Positions 11,757 through 23,822 of a stretch of 64,000 bases of DNA are shown piece by piece (position 1 is the stretch's first letter; each line of letters opens with the position of its first letter). Source of the DNA: Craterostigma plantagineum (taxonomy: Eukaryota > Streptophyta > Magnoliopsida > Lamiales > Linderniaceae). The notes below the pieces were generated by a model. That model was not told the origin of the DNA. It searched no databases and saw only the letters and a list, made by a program, of their open reading frames with translations. The stretch is taken from positions 1-64,000 of the forward strand of contig JAPQWV010001359.1 in assembly GCA_027422505.1 (NCBI GenBank), in the 5' to 3' direction. Position numbers and translations under genes: made by a program.

Positions 11757-14107
11757 TTGTTTTTTGCAGATCCATCATGCGTGGTACCTCGACTCTGTTG
11801 CTCCACACACATGACTGGAAATCAAGAGCTGCTGAGCAACTACAAAGACCGACCAAACGGCAAAGTCAGATTCGGAAACAATGACTCAGCTCCCATTCTT
11901 GGATGTGGGTATTTTATTTTGGAAAATCTGACGATAAAAGATGTCTCTTATGTCGAAGGCCTCCGCCATAACTTGTTCAGCATAGGTCAGTTCTGTGATA
12001 AAGGATTTCAAGTGGTCTTTCATGCTGACCAGTGCAGAATTTTAGACATTCACGACACAGAACTCCTTTACGGACTTCGAAAATCCAATCTTTACACGAT
12101 CAACCTGACGTCCGTTCGGCCCTCGACACCTGTATGCCTCATCTCTCAGACTGTTTTACAGAGGAACAGCTTATGGCATCAACGAATGTCTCATCTGAAT
12201 ATGAAAGCTCTCCAATGCCTTTCTACGAAAAGGTTGGTTCACAGTCATCCATCTATACTACTACAAAAGGAGAATCAATGTTCGGCATGTCAATTAGGAA
12301 AAATGAAGCGAGCGTCTCATCATGTCAAGCAAATTGCGTCTACCTGTCGACCATTGGAACTAATCCACATGGACCTCTGTGGGCCGATGCAGACACAGAG
12401 TATCAATGGACGCAAGTACGTGCTAGTGATCGTCGATGACTTCTCTCGCTACACTTGGACAAAGTTCCTCCGAACCAAAGATGAGACAGGGGACTTGATT
12501 ATCAACTTTGTGAACACTACTCAGAATCTGCTGCAACAGACTATTCAAGTTATTCGAACAGACAGTGACACTGAGTTCAAGAATAAATATCACATTGAGT
12601 TTTATCAGAAACTTGGATTAGTCAACAATTCTCAGCCGCGAAAACACCTCAACAAAAATGGGGTCGTTGAAAGGAAAAACAGAACCCTAGTGGAAGTCGC
12701 TCGTACAATGCTGATCAATTCTGGCCTTCCATTTCTTTGTGCTAAAGCAATAAATACCGCCTGTTTTACCAAAAACAGGACGGTGGTTTACAAACCGTTC
12801 AAGAAAACTCCGTACGAGATTATAAATAAGAGAGTACCCAACATGTCATTCTTTAAAGTCTTCGGGTGCAAGTGCTTTGTGGCGAACGCAACGTGCAAAG
12901 TTCGACCCTAAAGCATTCGAAGCAACTTTCGTCGGTCTTCAACATCAAAAGCGTAGAGAGTACACATCAAGTCAACCGCACGATTAAGGAAAGCTATATC
13001 GTCACTTTTCACGAAGTGAACGAGATGGCTTCTAAACAGAACAGTTCAGGACCCGTGCTCAACCCGTTGGCTTCTGAAGACAACATTTCAGAACCCGCAT
13101 TCACTGGTGTGTTGGCACAAACAAATAGAAGATGGCAACAACTCAGCAATCACCGCTAGACGAAACGCTAAGACTTGTGTTAGAAGACTTGGATTCCCTC
13201 TTTGAGCTTCTACATCCGCCAGTCACCGTCAATCATACACCCGACGAGGCCGATGTACGAAGTTCTTCAACAGTCCCTACCTCATCCGATTTAGATTTGC
13301 CACAGAACAATGAAGAACCTACCGTGGGTCTTGAGGAAGAATCATCAGAGTCACTTCCTCCCAGTGCAGATTTGGAACTTCCTTGCACAAATGAACAATC
13401 GGAGATCACTGGAAATCTTGACCACAAATGGCTGATGCATCATCTTCAGCTTTGCCACATGAGCGCATGTGGACTAGAGCTCACCCGGTTGATCAGATAA
13501 TTGGCTATCCTTCGAGCGGAGTAAGGACACGACATCAACACAGTCGTTTCAGCTGCTTCTTAAGCCAAGACAAGCCTACTAAGGTAGCAGACGCACTACA
13601 AGACCCGGATTGGATAATTGCACTGCAAGAGGAAATCAACCAATTCGAACGTCTTCAAGTGTGGAAATTAGTACCCGCCCGCATGGAAAAACTATCATCG
13701 GAACAAAATGGGTATTAAGAACAAAAAGAATGAAGATGCAAAGTGATCAGGAACAAGGCACGATTAGTTGCAAAGGGATACAACCAACAGGAAGGCACTG
13801 ACTACGACAAAACGTATGCTCCTATTGCTCGAATTGAAGCCACTCATCTCTTATTGGCTTATGCGGCTCATAAAGCCTTCAAGGTCTATCAAATAGACGT
13901 TAAAACCCCCTTTCTCAACGGTGCACTTAAAGAATAAGTCTATGTCGCTTAGCCAGAAGGCTTCGTTGATCAAGAACATCCCGATCACGTCTATCGATTC
14001 GATAAAGATCTCTACTGAATATCAACTAGCTGACATTTTCACCAATGCATGGATGAAAACGATTCCAGTTCCTTGTCGGCAAATTAGGCATGTTGAATCT
14101 TCCGTGA
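11757..14107 (+). pseudogene. copia-M pol remnant: protease, integrase, N-terminal RT, RNase H end
   Basis: The aspartic-protease signature is frameshifted at its active site near 11795: WYLDS is followed by a one-base loss before CSTHMTG. The integrase has a zinc-binding region (WHQRMSHLNM and CSACQLGKMK) and a catalytic core with IHMDLCGPMQ, VIRTDSDTEF and NGVVERKNRTL, the D-D-E triad; the usual RTDNGTEF has become RTDSDTEF. The RT N-terminus has [20 protein letters not shown] and [17 protein letters not shown], then a stop at 13935-13937. At ~14011-14018 the sequence jumps from the YGLKQAP region to STEYQLADIFTNA, deleting the RT active site and most of RNase H. The terminal stop is TGA at 14105. 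Confidence 0.88.
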
Positions 14108-17100
14108 TATGTGCATTACCTGATTCTCTGTGCTATCACATGCTCTATTCTATGTGTTTTCCATGCTCATTTGTCTTATCTTGCGTGATAACAAAAATAC
14201 TAAACTAAATACAAAAAAATATAAACTATACATATACCTATAATATCGGGGAATGAAGAAATCTTAGGATGCTCGGCCTACGTCACAATTAGATTTCCCT
14301 AGCATGCGACCGATTGCTTGCTTAATTTTGTCAGCCTAAGTCGCATTCTTTTGTCTAAAGCTCATTTAGTTTGCTCCACTAGACACAAAGCCACTTTACA
14401 TAAGTAAGGATTCTGACCTGTTCTTTTTCCTTTCTATTGATTTATTCTTGAGCGAGTCACACATCAATTTGCTTGATACTTACCTTTCGTTAGATCCTAA
14501 GGAAAATGATTAGAGCACTTAGGAAATTCCTCACTTGGCCTTACATATATAAAATTTCAATCCTTTAATACAGCCTTTAGTCATCCATCTTGAGCCTTCT
14601 CCGATATCCTTTTCTTCACTTGAAAATCCTTTGAGCCTTCAACCGAACAACAAAGTCTTCGATGGGATATTCAATCAAGAAAAAGAGGGGGAGAAAACGA
14701 GGCGATAAAGAAAAAGATGACAAAAGAAGGTGGAAAACGCACACGAGGAATGCTCAACGCACGAAAAGCAGTCCAAAAAGACCTGCCCCTCGACTATCAC
14801 AATCTCATATCATTACAAGGGGCCACGGATCTTGCTGTGAACTTCTCCATCGATAACCTCGTACACTCGTCAGAACAGCTAGAAGGAGGAGCACCACGAA
14901 GCTAATTTCTCCAACGATAATCCGGTCTTATCGAGACAACGACGCGGCCTTGGGTTTGAATTCCACAACTGCGAACTTCTTCAAATCGATAATCTCTGAA
15001 ACCTCACTAGGGATTAAGAAAAAAGGAGCGAGATAATCGCCCTAGCATCTCTTAGCCTCGTAGCGGAGCTTCAGCTTGAGCAAGTGCAGACTGAGTCAAA
15101 GAAACATCGTTAAAGCATGGGAAAGATAAACAATAAGAGAAAAACGGCAAAAATGTGGAGAACGACGAATAAAAGGAAGAAGATCCTTAGTCCATAATTC
15201 CAAAAACAATCATTTCATTCTTAGTCAGAGCCAAATTAAAACCTTTCACAGTTTCTATGATTCTAGATCAACGATCTTTCGCAAAGGTGAAATGATTAAA
15301 AACGCCTCGATCACAGGTAAATTGACTTAAGATGGCTTGTGTTGACTAGAGCGATATAAATATAATCATCCCAAGGTAAAAATAATCGAGTGCTAGAGTG
15401 AACCCAGTGAGAGTTGTCGAAATGGATCATTCTATTAACTTAGGACTCTTTAGTTTGGCGACATGACTTGACGGTATATGATCTTTTCAAGTGTGTTGTG
15501 AAATTTTAGGCGTTACAATGATCGTAGCAAAATAATCTGACCTCATACTAATAATAATATTAATATGCATATGAAAATTATATATATATATATATAAATT
15601 TATATATATAAATAGATATATGATAATTTTTCCTGAAAATTTACTTCACCAAAAAAAAAATGCATATTTTGAAATGAAATTTTATATTTCATATGCATTG
15701 ACTTGTTTAAATGCGACTATCTATTTTTGCTCATACCCTCGCTCGAAAATGACAGTTACATGTATAGGGGAACATGTATCTCGGCTAAATGTGTTGAATT
15801 CGCGTATCTCAAATTTTGCTGCATTATTTGAGGGGGAGCATTTACAAACTTATGCCTTAAAAGCTCCAGATATTTTTAATGATCTTCCTTGCAGAAACAA
15901 TGTGGAGGTCAAGAATTCTTCAAGACTTGGGGTATTCGATATAGACTTGTTGGTTGATAAAAATTTTTGATCGACGTCTTTCTATGGTTTTGAATTTAAC
16001 CAATTTTTTCTTATTAAGGGGAGCCTCATTAAAACAAGTATTGCTTCCATAATTAACTCTAATGAATCTCGAACATTTTGCTGTAAAGTTTTGCAGATTC
16101 GCGAAATCTGATTTTGGGGCCAGATGTCATCATTCGAAATATCAGGGAGTTAATTGCATTTATTTCATATCTAGGGGGAGCAATTATGTGGTTGAATACT
16201 TAAACTTAGGGTCTGTCTGAAATACTTTAAAAAAATTTTCAATCGAAGTTTTTGGGCGAAATTTGTAGTTTTCGATCACAAATTATCGATCGAAAATTAA
16301 CTTGGGACCAAATGGGCCTCGCTTCAATTTCTCGAGGGAAAATCAAAATAGGTACCAAATTTATCGATCGCAAATTTTTCGATCGCAAACAATAATGGGC
16401 CTTGAATTTCAAGTTTCGAGTAAACATCCAAACAGTCCATTTAATGAATTTAATTCTTGGAGTCGAAAATCCCCAAATACACGCAAAACCCTCAATCAAA
16501 AAATTCAACTGTCAAATTCTCACGAGCAAAACTTTTTCTCTCAAAAGAAGAAGTCAAATTATTCAAAATCTTTCGATTTTTCATCTAATTTTCGTCTTTT
16601 GAAGGTAGATTTGACTTCCTTTAGAGGTTATCGTGCATTTAAACAAGATTTGCATCTGTATTATGGGATCTTTCGCATGATTCTGTGTTAAAATCTCGAT
16701 TGTGTTCAGAATGTGAAAACTCGAATGATATTTTGCAGTATTTACGAGCATTCTAGGTGTATAATCTGTGTTAAATCTGCATTTAAGATAGTTCTGGTGT
16801 TCTCTAAGCTTTCTGGGAACATATCATTTCGATTATCTGCGTTCTTAAAGGTTGTTTTAGTGTTCGGCTAAACTGGGTTTTTCAAATGTTTAAGGCGTCG
16901 AAGAACTTCTCGTTTGTAAACAGTGTCAGTTGAATTTCAATTTGATTGATTTACTGTGCATCGTACAAGATTTTCGAACGCTAAATTTTTTTGGGTCGTA
17001 ACATAATAACGCTGATCGAAAAATAATTACAATCGAGAAATCGATTTTTGATTTTACACAGTCAAAAAGATTACTGAACGGAATAGATAAAACATATGCA

Positions 17101-17834
17101 TTCCCTTTAAAATTTCAAGCGCAAAACTTACAGTCGAAAATCTCAATTTCAATATTGTTCTCGGTCGAAATTTTAGCGGCGAAAAAATTAATTTTTCAAC
17201 GATAAAATTTCTCGATCGTAACAGCATGCAGCGATAATTTGATCGCTCGAAAATTTTCTCGTTGGTTGACTTAGTCTCTCGTTGACAATTTTCTCGATCG
17301 TAAACTTTCGCAGCGAAAAACCTTTTTAAAATAGCGAAAAATTTTATTCACGCGCGAAAATTTTCGGTCGTAAATTTACATGGAAATCAATTTTATTCAC
17401 GCGCGAAAATTTTCTCGATCGATAAATTTCTCGGCTACAGTACCACAATTTAAGTTCAAACACTTAGAAATTTTCTAAGTCCTTTTTCAACTGTAGCTAT
17501 CATTAGTGAATAAAATTTTCGATCGCAAATATTCATTTCAAAATCACATTTAGGCGATTCAATTGAGAATTTCAATTCTCGCGCGACAAAAAGCACGGGG
17601 TGAATAGTACTTTAACACTTAGTAAAATTTTCGACCAATTTTTTTTTTGAACATACATGCATATGTCGAAATAAAATTATTTCTTCAAAATTCACACTAT
17701 ATGACCTATATGTGCAGTTATATTTCCACTACAATTTTATCAAACATGTTATAAATAGCTTCACCATTATGGTTTGATAAATTCGAATTTCGACTAAATT
17801 TTAATCTAGCTAATGACTTGCGTCTGTATTTCAA
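14108..17834 (+). other. copia-M non-coding spacer between pol and aORF
   Basis: I see no gene in these 3.7 kb. The pol-proximal part (14650-15100) has the GAGGAGCAC/GATAATC module. PPT-like boxes AGGGGGAG occur at 15831-15838 and 16173-16180, with a weaker AAGGGGAG at about 16016-16023. From 16230 to 17660 TTTTCGATCGAAAA-type motifs occur every few tens of bases. A CTAAT motif (17810-17814) and a pyrimidine-rich stretch precede the aORF start. Equivalent sequence is present in copia-L and copia-3, so this is an ancestral part of the element. Confidence 0.8.
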
Positions 17835-20800
17835 ATGGATCACTACCCTACCTACAAACACATCTACGAGAAGGCTCTATACCTTAATGTACACGACACG
17901 AACTTCCAACTAGATCTGACCACCTTCCGGTGTACAGACGACATCATCGTGTCCATACTGCAAGGCCATCCACTATGGCATCTCTTGCGGTGACGGCCTC
18001 AGTGCCGATGGTCTACCTCCAGCAGTTTTGGGTATGATCAAGAGTCTCATCTTGAACGGGGCGTATCACTTTACCACTATTGTAGGGACGAGGCACGTCT
18101 GTATGAGCAAGAACGATCTCAGACTTCTGCTCGACCTCCCTCACAGCCGAAACTACGACCCCCTCCATTAGATGCAGAAATGGTGCATGATTTCCTCCAA
18201 ATGGGGTACCATCCGCCGCTCACCAAGGTAGCTCAGATGCAGAGCAACGGGATTCTCCATCCATATAAGACGCTTTTTGCTGTAATCAATAAGTGTGCGT
18301 CCCCGAAGCACGCAGGCTTTGACAAAGGCAACGCCCACATCCTCCGAATATTTCACGGAGTAATTGTTCTCGCGAAGTTACGACTTCACTCAACTGATCT
18401 GGAACGACCTCGCAGAACTGATCAGATAGAAAGAGAACAAACGGTCCAAAACTATGCCGTATACAAGATGGTTCCCCGTCGTCATCCGACAACAAATGGA
18501 GATGTACGAGCAGAATATTTCTTGCCTGCCTCCGGGAGGAAACTATCAGCCACCTAGGCTCAAGTTCGTCCACAATCCCAAGCTCGCGGACCTAGCTCAG
18601 CCATCAATGGCCATTCCGCTCGAGCTGCTACGTCTCGCCGACCCCACGGAAGATGAATATCAGAGATACTGTCGGAGCATCATTCGACTGAGCAGATGAT
18701 TCGAGGGACCCGACAGAGTTCCAAGTGAGCCCTCAACAAAAACAGCCTAGTCCTGAAGACACAATGATTGATGAAGTGGCTCAAGAACTAGAGAGAGCCC
18801 CAACTCATGATGAAGCAATGCCAGATGTTGAGTCCACGCTGATAGATGCCGTGGCTCAATAGTTGGAACTCGAAGCTCCACAAGTATCACTTGGTGCTGA
18901 AGTGCCCATCGTTGTCGGCATGCTCGAAGAACCCATTGAGGAAGGTATTCTAGCAGCACAGCCCGAGGCAGAAACGGGTCACACCTCACCAACGCTTGCT
19001 ACTACGCCAGAAACAGAGGTTCTAATTTCACACAATTCGAGCCTCAGGCAATGGAACCAGCCAGTGAGGATGTAGCACGAGGACTCTCACCTCACACGGC
19101 TACCCCATCAGACACGGAGTCAGATGAGGAGATTTGGTTGATTAGAAGGACTCCGAGACGATTGAGTGTATCATTCCAACCTTCGCCGACCATCAGACAC
19201 AGCGCCGACCATCACTCCAAGTGTTGCGGACCCCCTTTGCTCAATCTTGAGCCGCAGCATGTCGTCACGGCAGGACCGGAAGCTCCGATGTCTGATACAC
19301 AGGTTCCCACTGAACCTGTCACAACACACTTAGATGCGAATCTTTTAGATTCAAGTTGAGGATTGGTGGAAGTCTCGACACGTCACAACCTCAAGTGACG
19401 ATGAGCCAACCACGGAGACGGGTGTCACCCAAGGGTTGCCAACAGGCGACATCAGTCGACCTGGTCCATCACGGAGGCTCCTATCATGTCCATGACTACA
19501 GGCAGCTCTCTCTCGTGCCTATATCAGTTTGAGAACCGACTTATGGAGAGAGTTCACTCAGCCTTAGACATATCCCGTCATGATACCAGAAAAACACCAA
19601 TCTCTGAGGGCCAACCGTCAGGACAAACCACACAACCCATCCTCACACCCACTCAACCCATATTATCCTCACAAACCACAACACCCATCCTCACCCACAA
19701 CCTAATAATCCTGCCACAGTACTCGCCAGTCAACTCCTCTCAATTCTGGCCAGGCTGATGGAATTGACCACACGAATACCGGAAAAAGAAGATCTCTTTC
19801 GTCGTCTTGTTGATCGTCCTGACCCATCCGAAACATCCCGCGGCCAAGGCTCCCACTCCAAACGCCGACATGACGACCCAGACAATCGGGGTCGTCCTGA
19901 GGGGGAGAAGAGGCCAAGGATAATCACAAGGGGTCAGAGACAGAACCCTGGCGCGACTCAGACAAGTAAAGGAGTCGCTGGCACATCACTACCACCACCA
20001 CGCGCCGCCCCACCAACCTTTCAAATAAGGACGCCTCCGCCCACACCACCAACCTTCTCAAGCCCCTTGCTTCCGGAAGAAGAATCAAGTGCTGCCGTGC
20101 TCGTCGCCCTAGTGCAGACTCAGGCTACTCCCTCAACTGCTCCAGTCCAACCGGGACCGTCATAACATGGCGTCAACTCACACGAGATCCTAGACAAATA
20201 CATATTCGAAGGACAGTGGATGACCCATTCCATGCCGATGAGCATCAAAGACAACGGCTTCAGGACGTTCGACACTTCCTACAACAAGCCTCGGTAGACC
20301 TTGTGCTCATAGAAGATGAAGAACTTCAGGAAGGTGAAGACTACCAGCAAGATATCGCAAGGCTACCAGAGTGATCGCGCAACAAGCGGTTCACCCACAA
20401 GACAAATGCTAGGGACCGTTCGGATCGACACGCCATGGGAGAACATCAGAATCGAAATCCCCTTCCTCGAAGAAGTTCGTGAACACATATGGAGGTCACC
20501 GGATAGGGTCAAGAAGCCGAACGAGTTCGAGCTAAGAGGGATCTCTCACTGGGATCAGCAGAAAGAGGATCAGCTACATCTGGATGCTGACTCAACTTGG
20601 ACCTGATGCAAGGCTGGGGATGAAAGGACAAGTCAAGAGCCACTATACGAGTCTCTCTCCAATTTGCCAGCTTCTTAGCGTCTACTATGCCAAAGGAGGT
20701 CTTCCAACCCCAACCTATGCTATCGAGCGAGTGGATGGAACCCGAGAGGAATTAGCGAGAGCGACCTATCGTACCTCCCGCTGACGAGGTATACAACCTC

Positions 20801-21363
20801 TATCAGCTGTACGTGGAGAAGTACAAAGGTCCTCAAGGCTTCGTCAAGAAAGAAGGTCTTGAGGGGGTCTACCAGTTCATGATGCGCCAAGTCAAGTACT
20901 TCGCTGCGCATGACCTTCAGATGGCTCTGGATAGCAACATGAAGAAGGTCAACATGACCGCACCGCACCGCTCAACAATAGACCTGAGATCGAAGGGCTT
21001 CCATGCAATCATGTGCACATCAGCTCAGTCCTAGGCGTCACCTACCACAATCCAATCACCAAGAAGACTAGGTTGATGCTGAAGACTGAGATTCATAAGT
21101 TTTGCGACGGAACGCTCAAGGTTATCAGGTGGAATATAGAGCAAAGGTTGGAAGAAATCAACCTAGAGACGATGCTGAGAATTCATCAGTTCGTGAGAGA
21201 GCAGCCGCTCCTAATAGAATTGCTAGATGACATCGAGGAGCTCATGAAGCTGCGGGAAACACTCAGGAATTATGGGCATGTGCTGGGCTTCCGCAGGTCG
21301 TACTATGCCCAACGAGGACAAATGGAGCGGAAGGGCAATCAAGCACATAGGGGGAGATTGTAG
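17835..21363 (+). pseudogene. copia-M accessory ORF downstream of pol (aORF), broken
   Basis: The start is the ATG at 17835 (MDHYPTYKHIYEKALYLNVH), alignable with 52960 in copia-3. The conserved order is DTNFQLDLTTFRCTDDIIVS, VTASVPMVYLQQFW, GFDKGNAHILRIFHG, LPPGGNYQPPRLKFVHNPKL, an acidic stretch with TATPSDTESDEEIWLIRRTP, a Pro/Thr-rich middle, DTPWENIRIEIPFLEEVREH, then a helical basic C-terminus ending RGRL. The intact protein would be ~1,150 residues. At least six frameshifts or stops break it. No signal peptide or convincing membrane span is visible, so an envelope role is not supported by sequence. The YLQQFW block resembles ORFs that, from memory, accompany other eudicot copia elements. 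Function unknown. Confidence 0.8.
21347..21358 (+). promoter_or_regulatory. Polypurine tract of copia-M
   Basis: ATAGGGGGAGAT lies directly before TGTAG, the first bases of the LTR. It would prime plus-strand DNA synthesis. It also encodes the last residues (RGRL) of the aORF. Confidence 0.8.
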
Positions 21364-21462
21364 AGTATCAATTTAACTATGCTTGATTTCCTTAGTTGTC
21401 CTTGTAATTAGGGATTTATGTGCAGTAGTCCTTAGATTAGGACTAGTTTTAACTATACTTTT
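21359..21462 (+). mobile_element. copia-M 3' LTR, truncated
   Basis: It starts TGTAGAGTATCAATTT and stays alignable with the copia-3 LTR (minus strand from 49432: TGTAGAATATCATTTG) through the CTTGATTTCCTTAGTTGTCC block to ~21460. Homology then stops and unrelated repeat-rich DNA begins. The distal ~260 bp, including the TATA region, is missing. Confidence 0.8.
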
Positions 21463-21658
21463 GGAAAGAATATCGATGTGGTCACTCTGATATGAATGAT
21501 TGTATGTTATATATTGAAAGATATTATGATTGAGCTGAAATGTGATTGAGTTATTTTAGGAAAGAATATCGATGTGATCGCCCGGATATGAATGACTATG
21601 CTGTATATATGGAAAGGATATTCTGATTAAGTGCTTACATGTGATTGATCTATTTTAG
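21463..21658 (+). repeat. Two ~97-bp repeat units, first block
   Basis: Units at 21463-21558 and 21559-21658 both begin GGAAAGAATATCGATGTG, then GATATGAATGA, and end with TTATTTTA or CTATTTTA. The pair recurs at 22570-22765. Confidence 0.85.
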
Positions 21659-22569
21659 GAAATAAATAGATAGTTAGGATTTGTACTGTTTAATCAGACT
21701 AAATTAGGGCTTTAAATTTTTGTCTGACACCCACTATTTTTCTCGAAACCCTTTCTTGCGGTAGGCATTTCGGAAACCTTGTTGAGTGGTTTCATAGTGG
21801 CGTTGAGTTCCCCGCGCCATAACAAACTAGCCTCAACATAATGGCTTATTGGCTCGTTTGGTTAACCGAGGTCGTGCCCCACACGTTCCTGTCATACAGA
21901 AGATTCAACGTCTTCGTCTCAGCCAGGGTCCCTCAGCCGTAACTCGGACCATATTGGGAATGGCTGTCCAGGTGCAACCTATCAACGTCCTGCTCACCTT
22001 CCACTTTTCCGTGAACTCGGTGAACGCCAATTCATAATTGCATCCAAACCTGTTCATGCAAAGGCGAGGGTTTTGGCACCATACCCCTAAGTCGTAACAT
22101 TTTTCGACTTGATAGAAGAAGCCTAGCCCCTTCGCTCACTTGATATTAAAGGTTAACCTCGGGAGAATCCTCATAGTTTAACACGAGCACATTATGCACA
22201 TTATCACGTTGAAAACCAACACGCACATAATGGACTTTAATAGTAACCTAGTTTCAACATGTAGACCTTTTTGGTCCAAATGATTATGAGATTTTTTATT
22301 ATTCCAATTAATTATGTAAATGGGGGGTACAAGTTAGAAAACTCGATATGCATGTTATGTGATGTTTAAGTATGTGAAAATGTTCGATTAAGCGCTTGAA
22401 TGTGATCAAAATGTTCAGAAAATCTAATTCGTCTGATCTTATGCTTAACTGGAATATTTATGTGATCACCTGGTTATGAACGTCTTCGTAGGAATGGAAT
22501 CTCATTACGTGCTATATATGGAATCATGTTGAGTGATTTGTGAACTGAAAACGTGACTGAGTTATTTTA

Positions 22570-22780
22570 GGAAAGAATATCGCTGTGATCACTCTGATAT
22601 GAATGATTGTATGTTATATATTGAAAAGATATTCTGATTGAGCTGAAACGTGATTGAGTTATTTTAGAAAAGAATATCGATGTGATCACCCAGATATGAA
22701 TGACTATGATGAATATATAGAAAGGATAATCTGATTAAGTGCTTACATGTGATTGATCTATTTTAGGAAAGAATATCAAT
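22570..22780 (+). repeat. Second block of the ~97-bp repeat units
   Basis: Units at 22570-22665 and 22667-22765, plus the start of a third (22766-22780), match the first block unit for unit: the first unit carries ATGATTGTATGTTATATATTG, the second ATGACTATG. This indicates duplication of a two-unit block, offset by ~1.1 kb, not simple slippage. Confidence 0.8.
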
Positions 22781-23272
22781 GATATATCCGTTGAGTGCGA
22801 TATTATGTGACTCTTAAATCAGTGAACCATGATCTATCTTTCCTTATGCGACCTAGGATTTATATTTGGAAGTGATTAATTGATTGGGCTTATATGTGGT
22901 AAGATACTGATTGAGTCTACTGGAATGTGCTTAATTCGGATGAGATCACCATACATGGAAAGTATGCTTTGTATTATACTCAGTAAATTCTGTGCGAATT
23001 GCTCATATTTTGGGAAAGAAATCAGTTGATTGAGCTTACCATTGATAATATGATGAGTGGAATTATATTGGAATATGCTGACTAACGGATGAGATTACGG
23101 TGGAATGAAAGTTAATATGTGGTATTTATGGTAAGTGATCATGCATGAACGTTGAGCTTGATTGGTTTATTCTTGGCATGATTTCTTGAGTTAATGCACG
23201 TGATAATTGAGTTGTCTCTTGCGTATTTCGTGCTTAACTTTCTTTGTGAACTGTAGAAGCGATTATTGGGAC

Positions 23273-23278
23273 TATATA
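23273..23278 (+). promoter_or_regulatory. Candidate TATA box of LTR-like segment
   Basis: TATATA in the context GGGACTATATAGAAG, followed ~40 bp later by a C/A-rich leader-like sequence. No transcript evidence; context only. Confidence 0.35.
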
Positions 23279-23822
23279 GAAGAAAACACTTCACATTGAA
23301 GGACAGACAACGAACACACAAGAGAACGAATCCCTTAGAGTTTTGAGCTCAAATTTGCGATTCATTCGTAGTTTGTGTTGAGCTTTCACTTGCGAATTCT
23401 GTACCATTGAGCGATCTTTAGCAACACCATACCCTAAAACCTTGTCTTCGGACGTGTTGTGTCTGCGGACGCGTTGAACGTAAGAAGGAGCACGGTTGGA
23501 GCCTTTCGCACGTGGAGGGACGAATTTGGTGGATTCGGTGGCCCTTCGGTAGCAAGCTGCATCCAGTTGGGGAGTAGGTTGCCTGGGTTAACGACGTGGA
23601 TCGAAACTTGGCGTGCGACAGCCTTGGTGGAGGTCTAGTTTCCAAAGTGCTTCGGTTGTGTAAGGGTTAATCATTTTGTAACCAGAACCGGTAATACCTA
23701 GTGACTGATTGGAACTCTTGGGGACATCACATCCCAAGGACAGAATTAAACCCCAGTTGGGGATATAACCTGTATAAAATCTCGTCTCACGTTACTTACT
23801 GCTATTTAGCTTTCTGTGAGAC

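Larger units (their letters stand above)
10046..21462 (+). mobile_element. copia-M, giant Sirevirus-like Ty1/copia element, 5'-truncated
   Basis: This plus-strand element reads: gag/pol coiled-coil linker, protease, integrase, partial RT, RNase H tail, long spacer, aORF, PPT, start of 3' LTR. It lacks the 5' LTR and gag, beginning at ~10046 within the linker and facing copia-L. Its 3' LTR is recognisable only for ~100 bp (21359-21462). The order equals that of copia-3 on the other strand, which defines the family. Assignment to the Sirevirus/SIRE lineage rests on the long coiled-coil linker, multiple PPT-like boxes and the extra ORF after pol, all known features of that lineage. Confidence 0.9.
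21463..23822. other. Unassigned repeat-rich segment with LTR-like 3' part
   Basis: There is no recognisable coding sequence. Degenerate ~100-bp units dominate 21463-23110. From 23230 the sequence changes character: a TATATA box (23273-23278), then ~550 bp of less AT-rich sequence resembling a promoter plus R/U5 of a plant LTR, ending at the boundary with gypsy-1. I could not match it to any other element in the window. The partner part of this element, if it is one, may lie beyond gypsy-1's other end and is not seen. Confidence 0.5.

Noticed and set aside
17835..21363. Naming the aORF an envelope gene
   Set aside because: I see no signal peptide, fusion peptide, transmembrane anchor or furin-like site in either copy. 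Position after pol is the only env-like trait.
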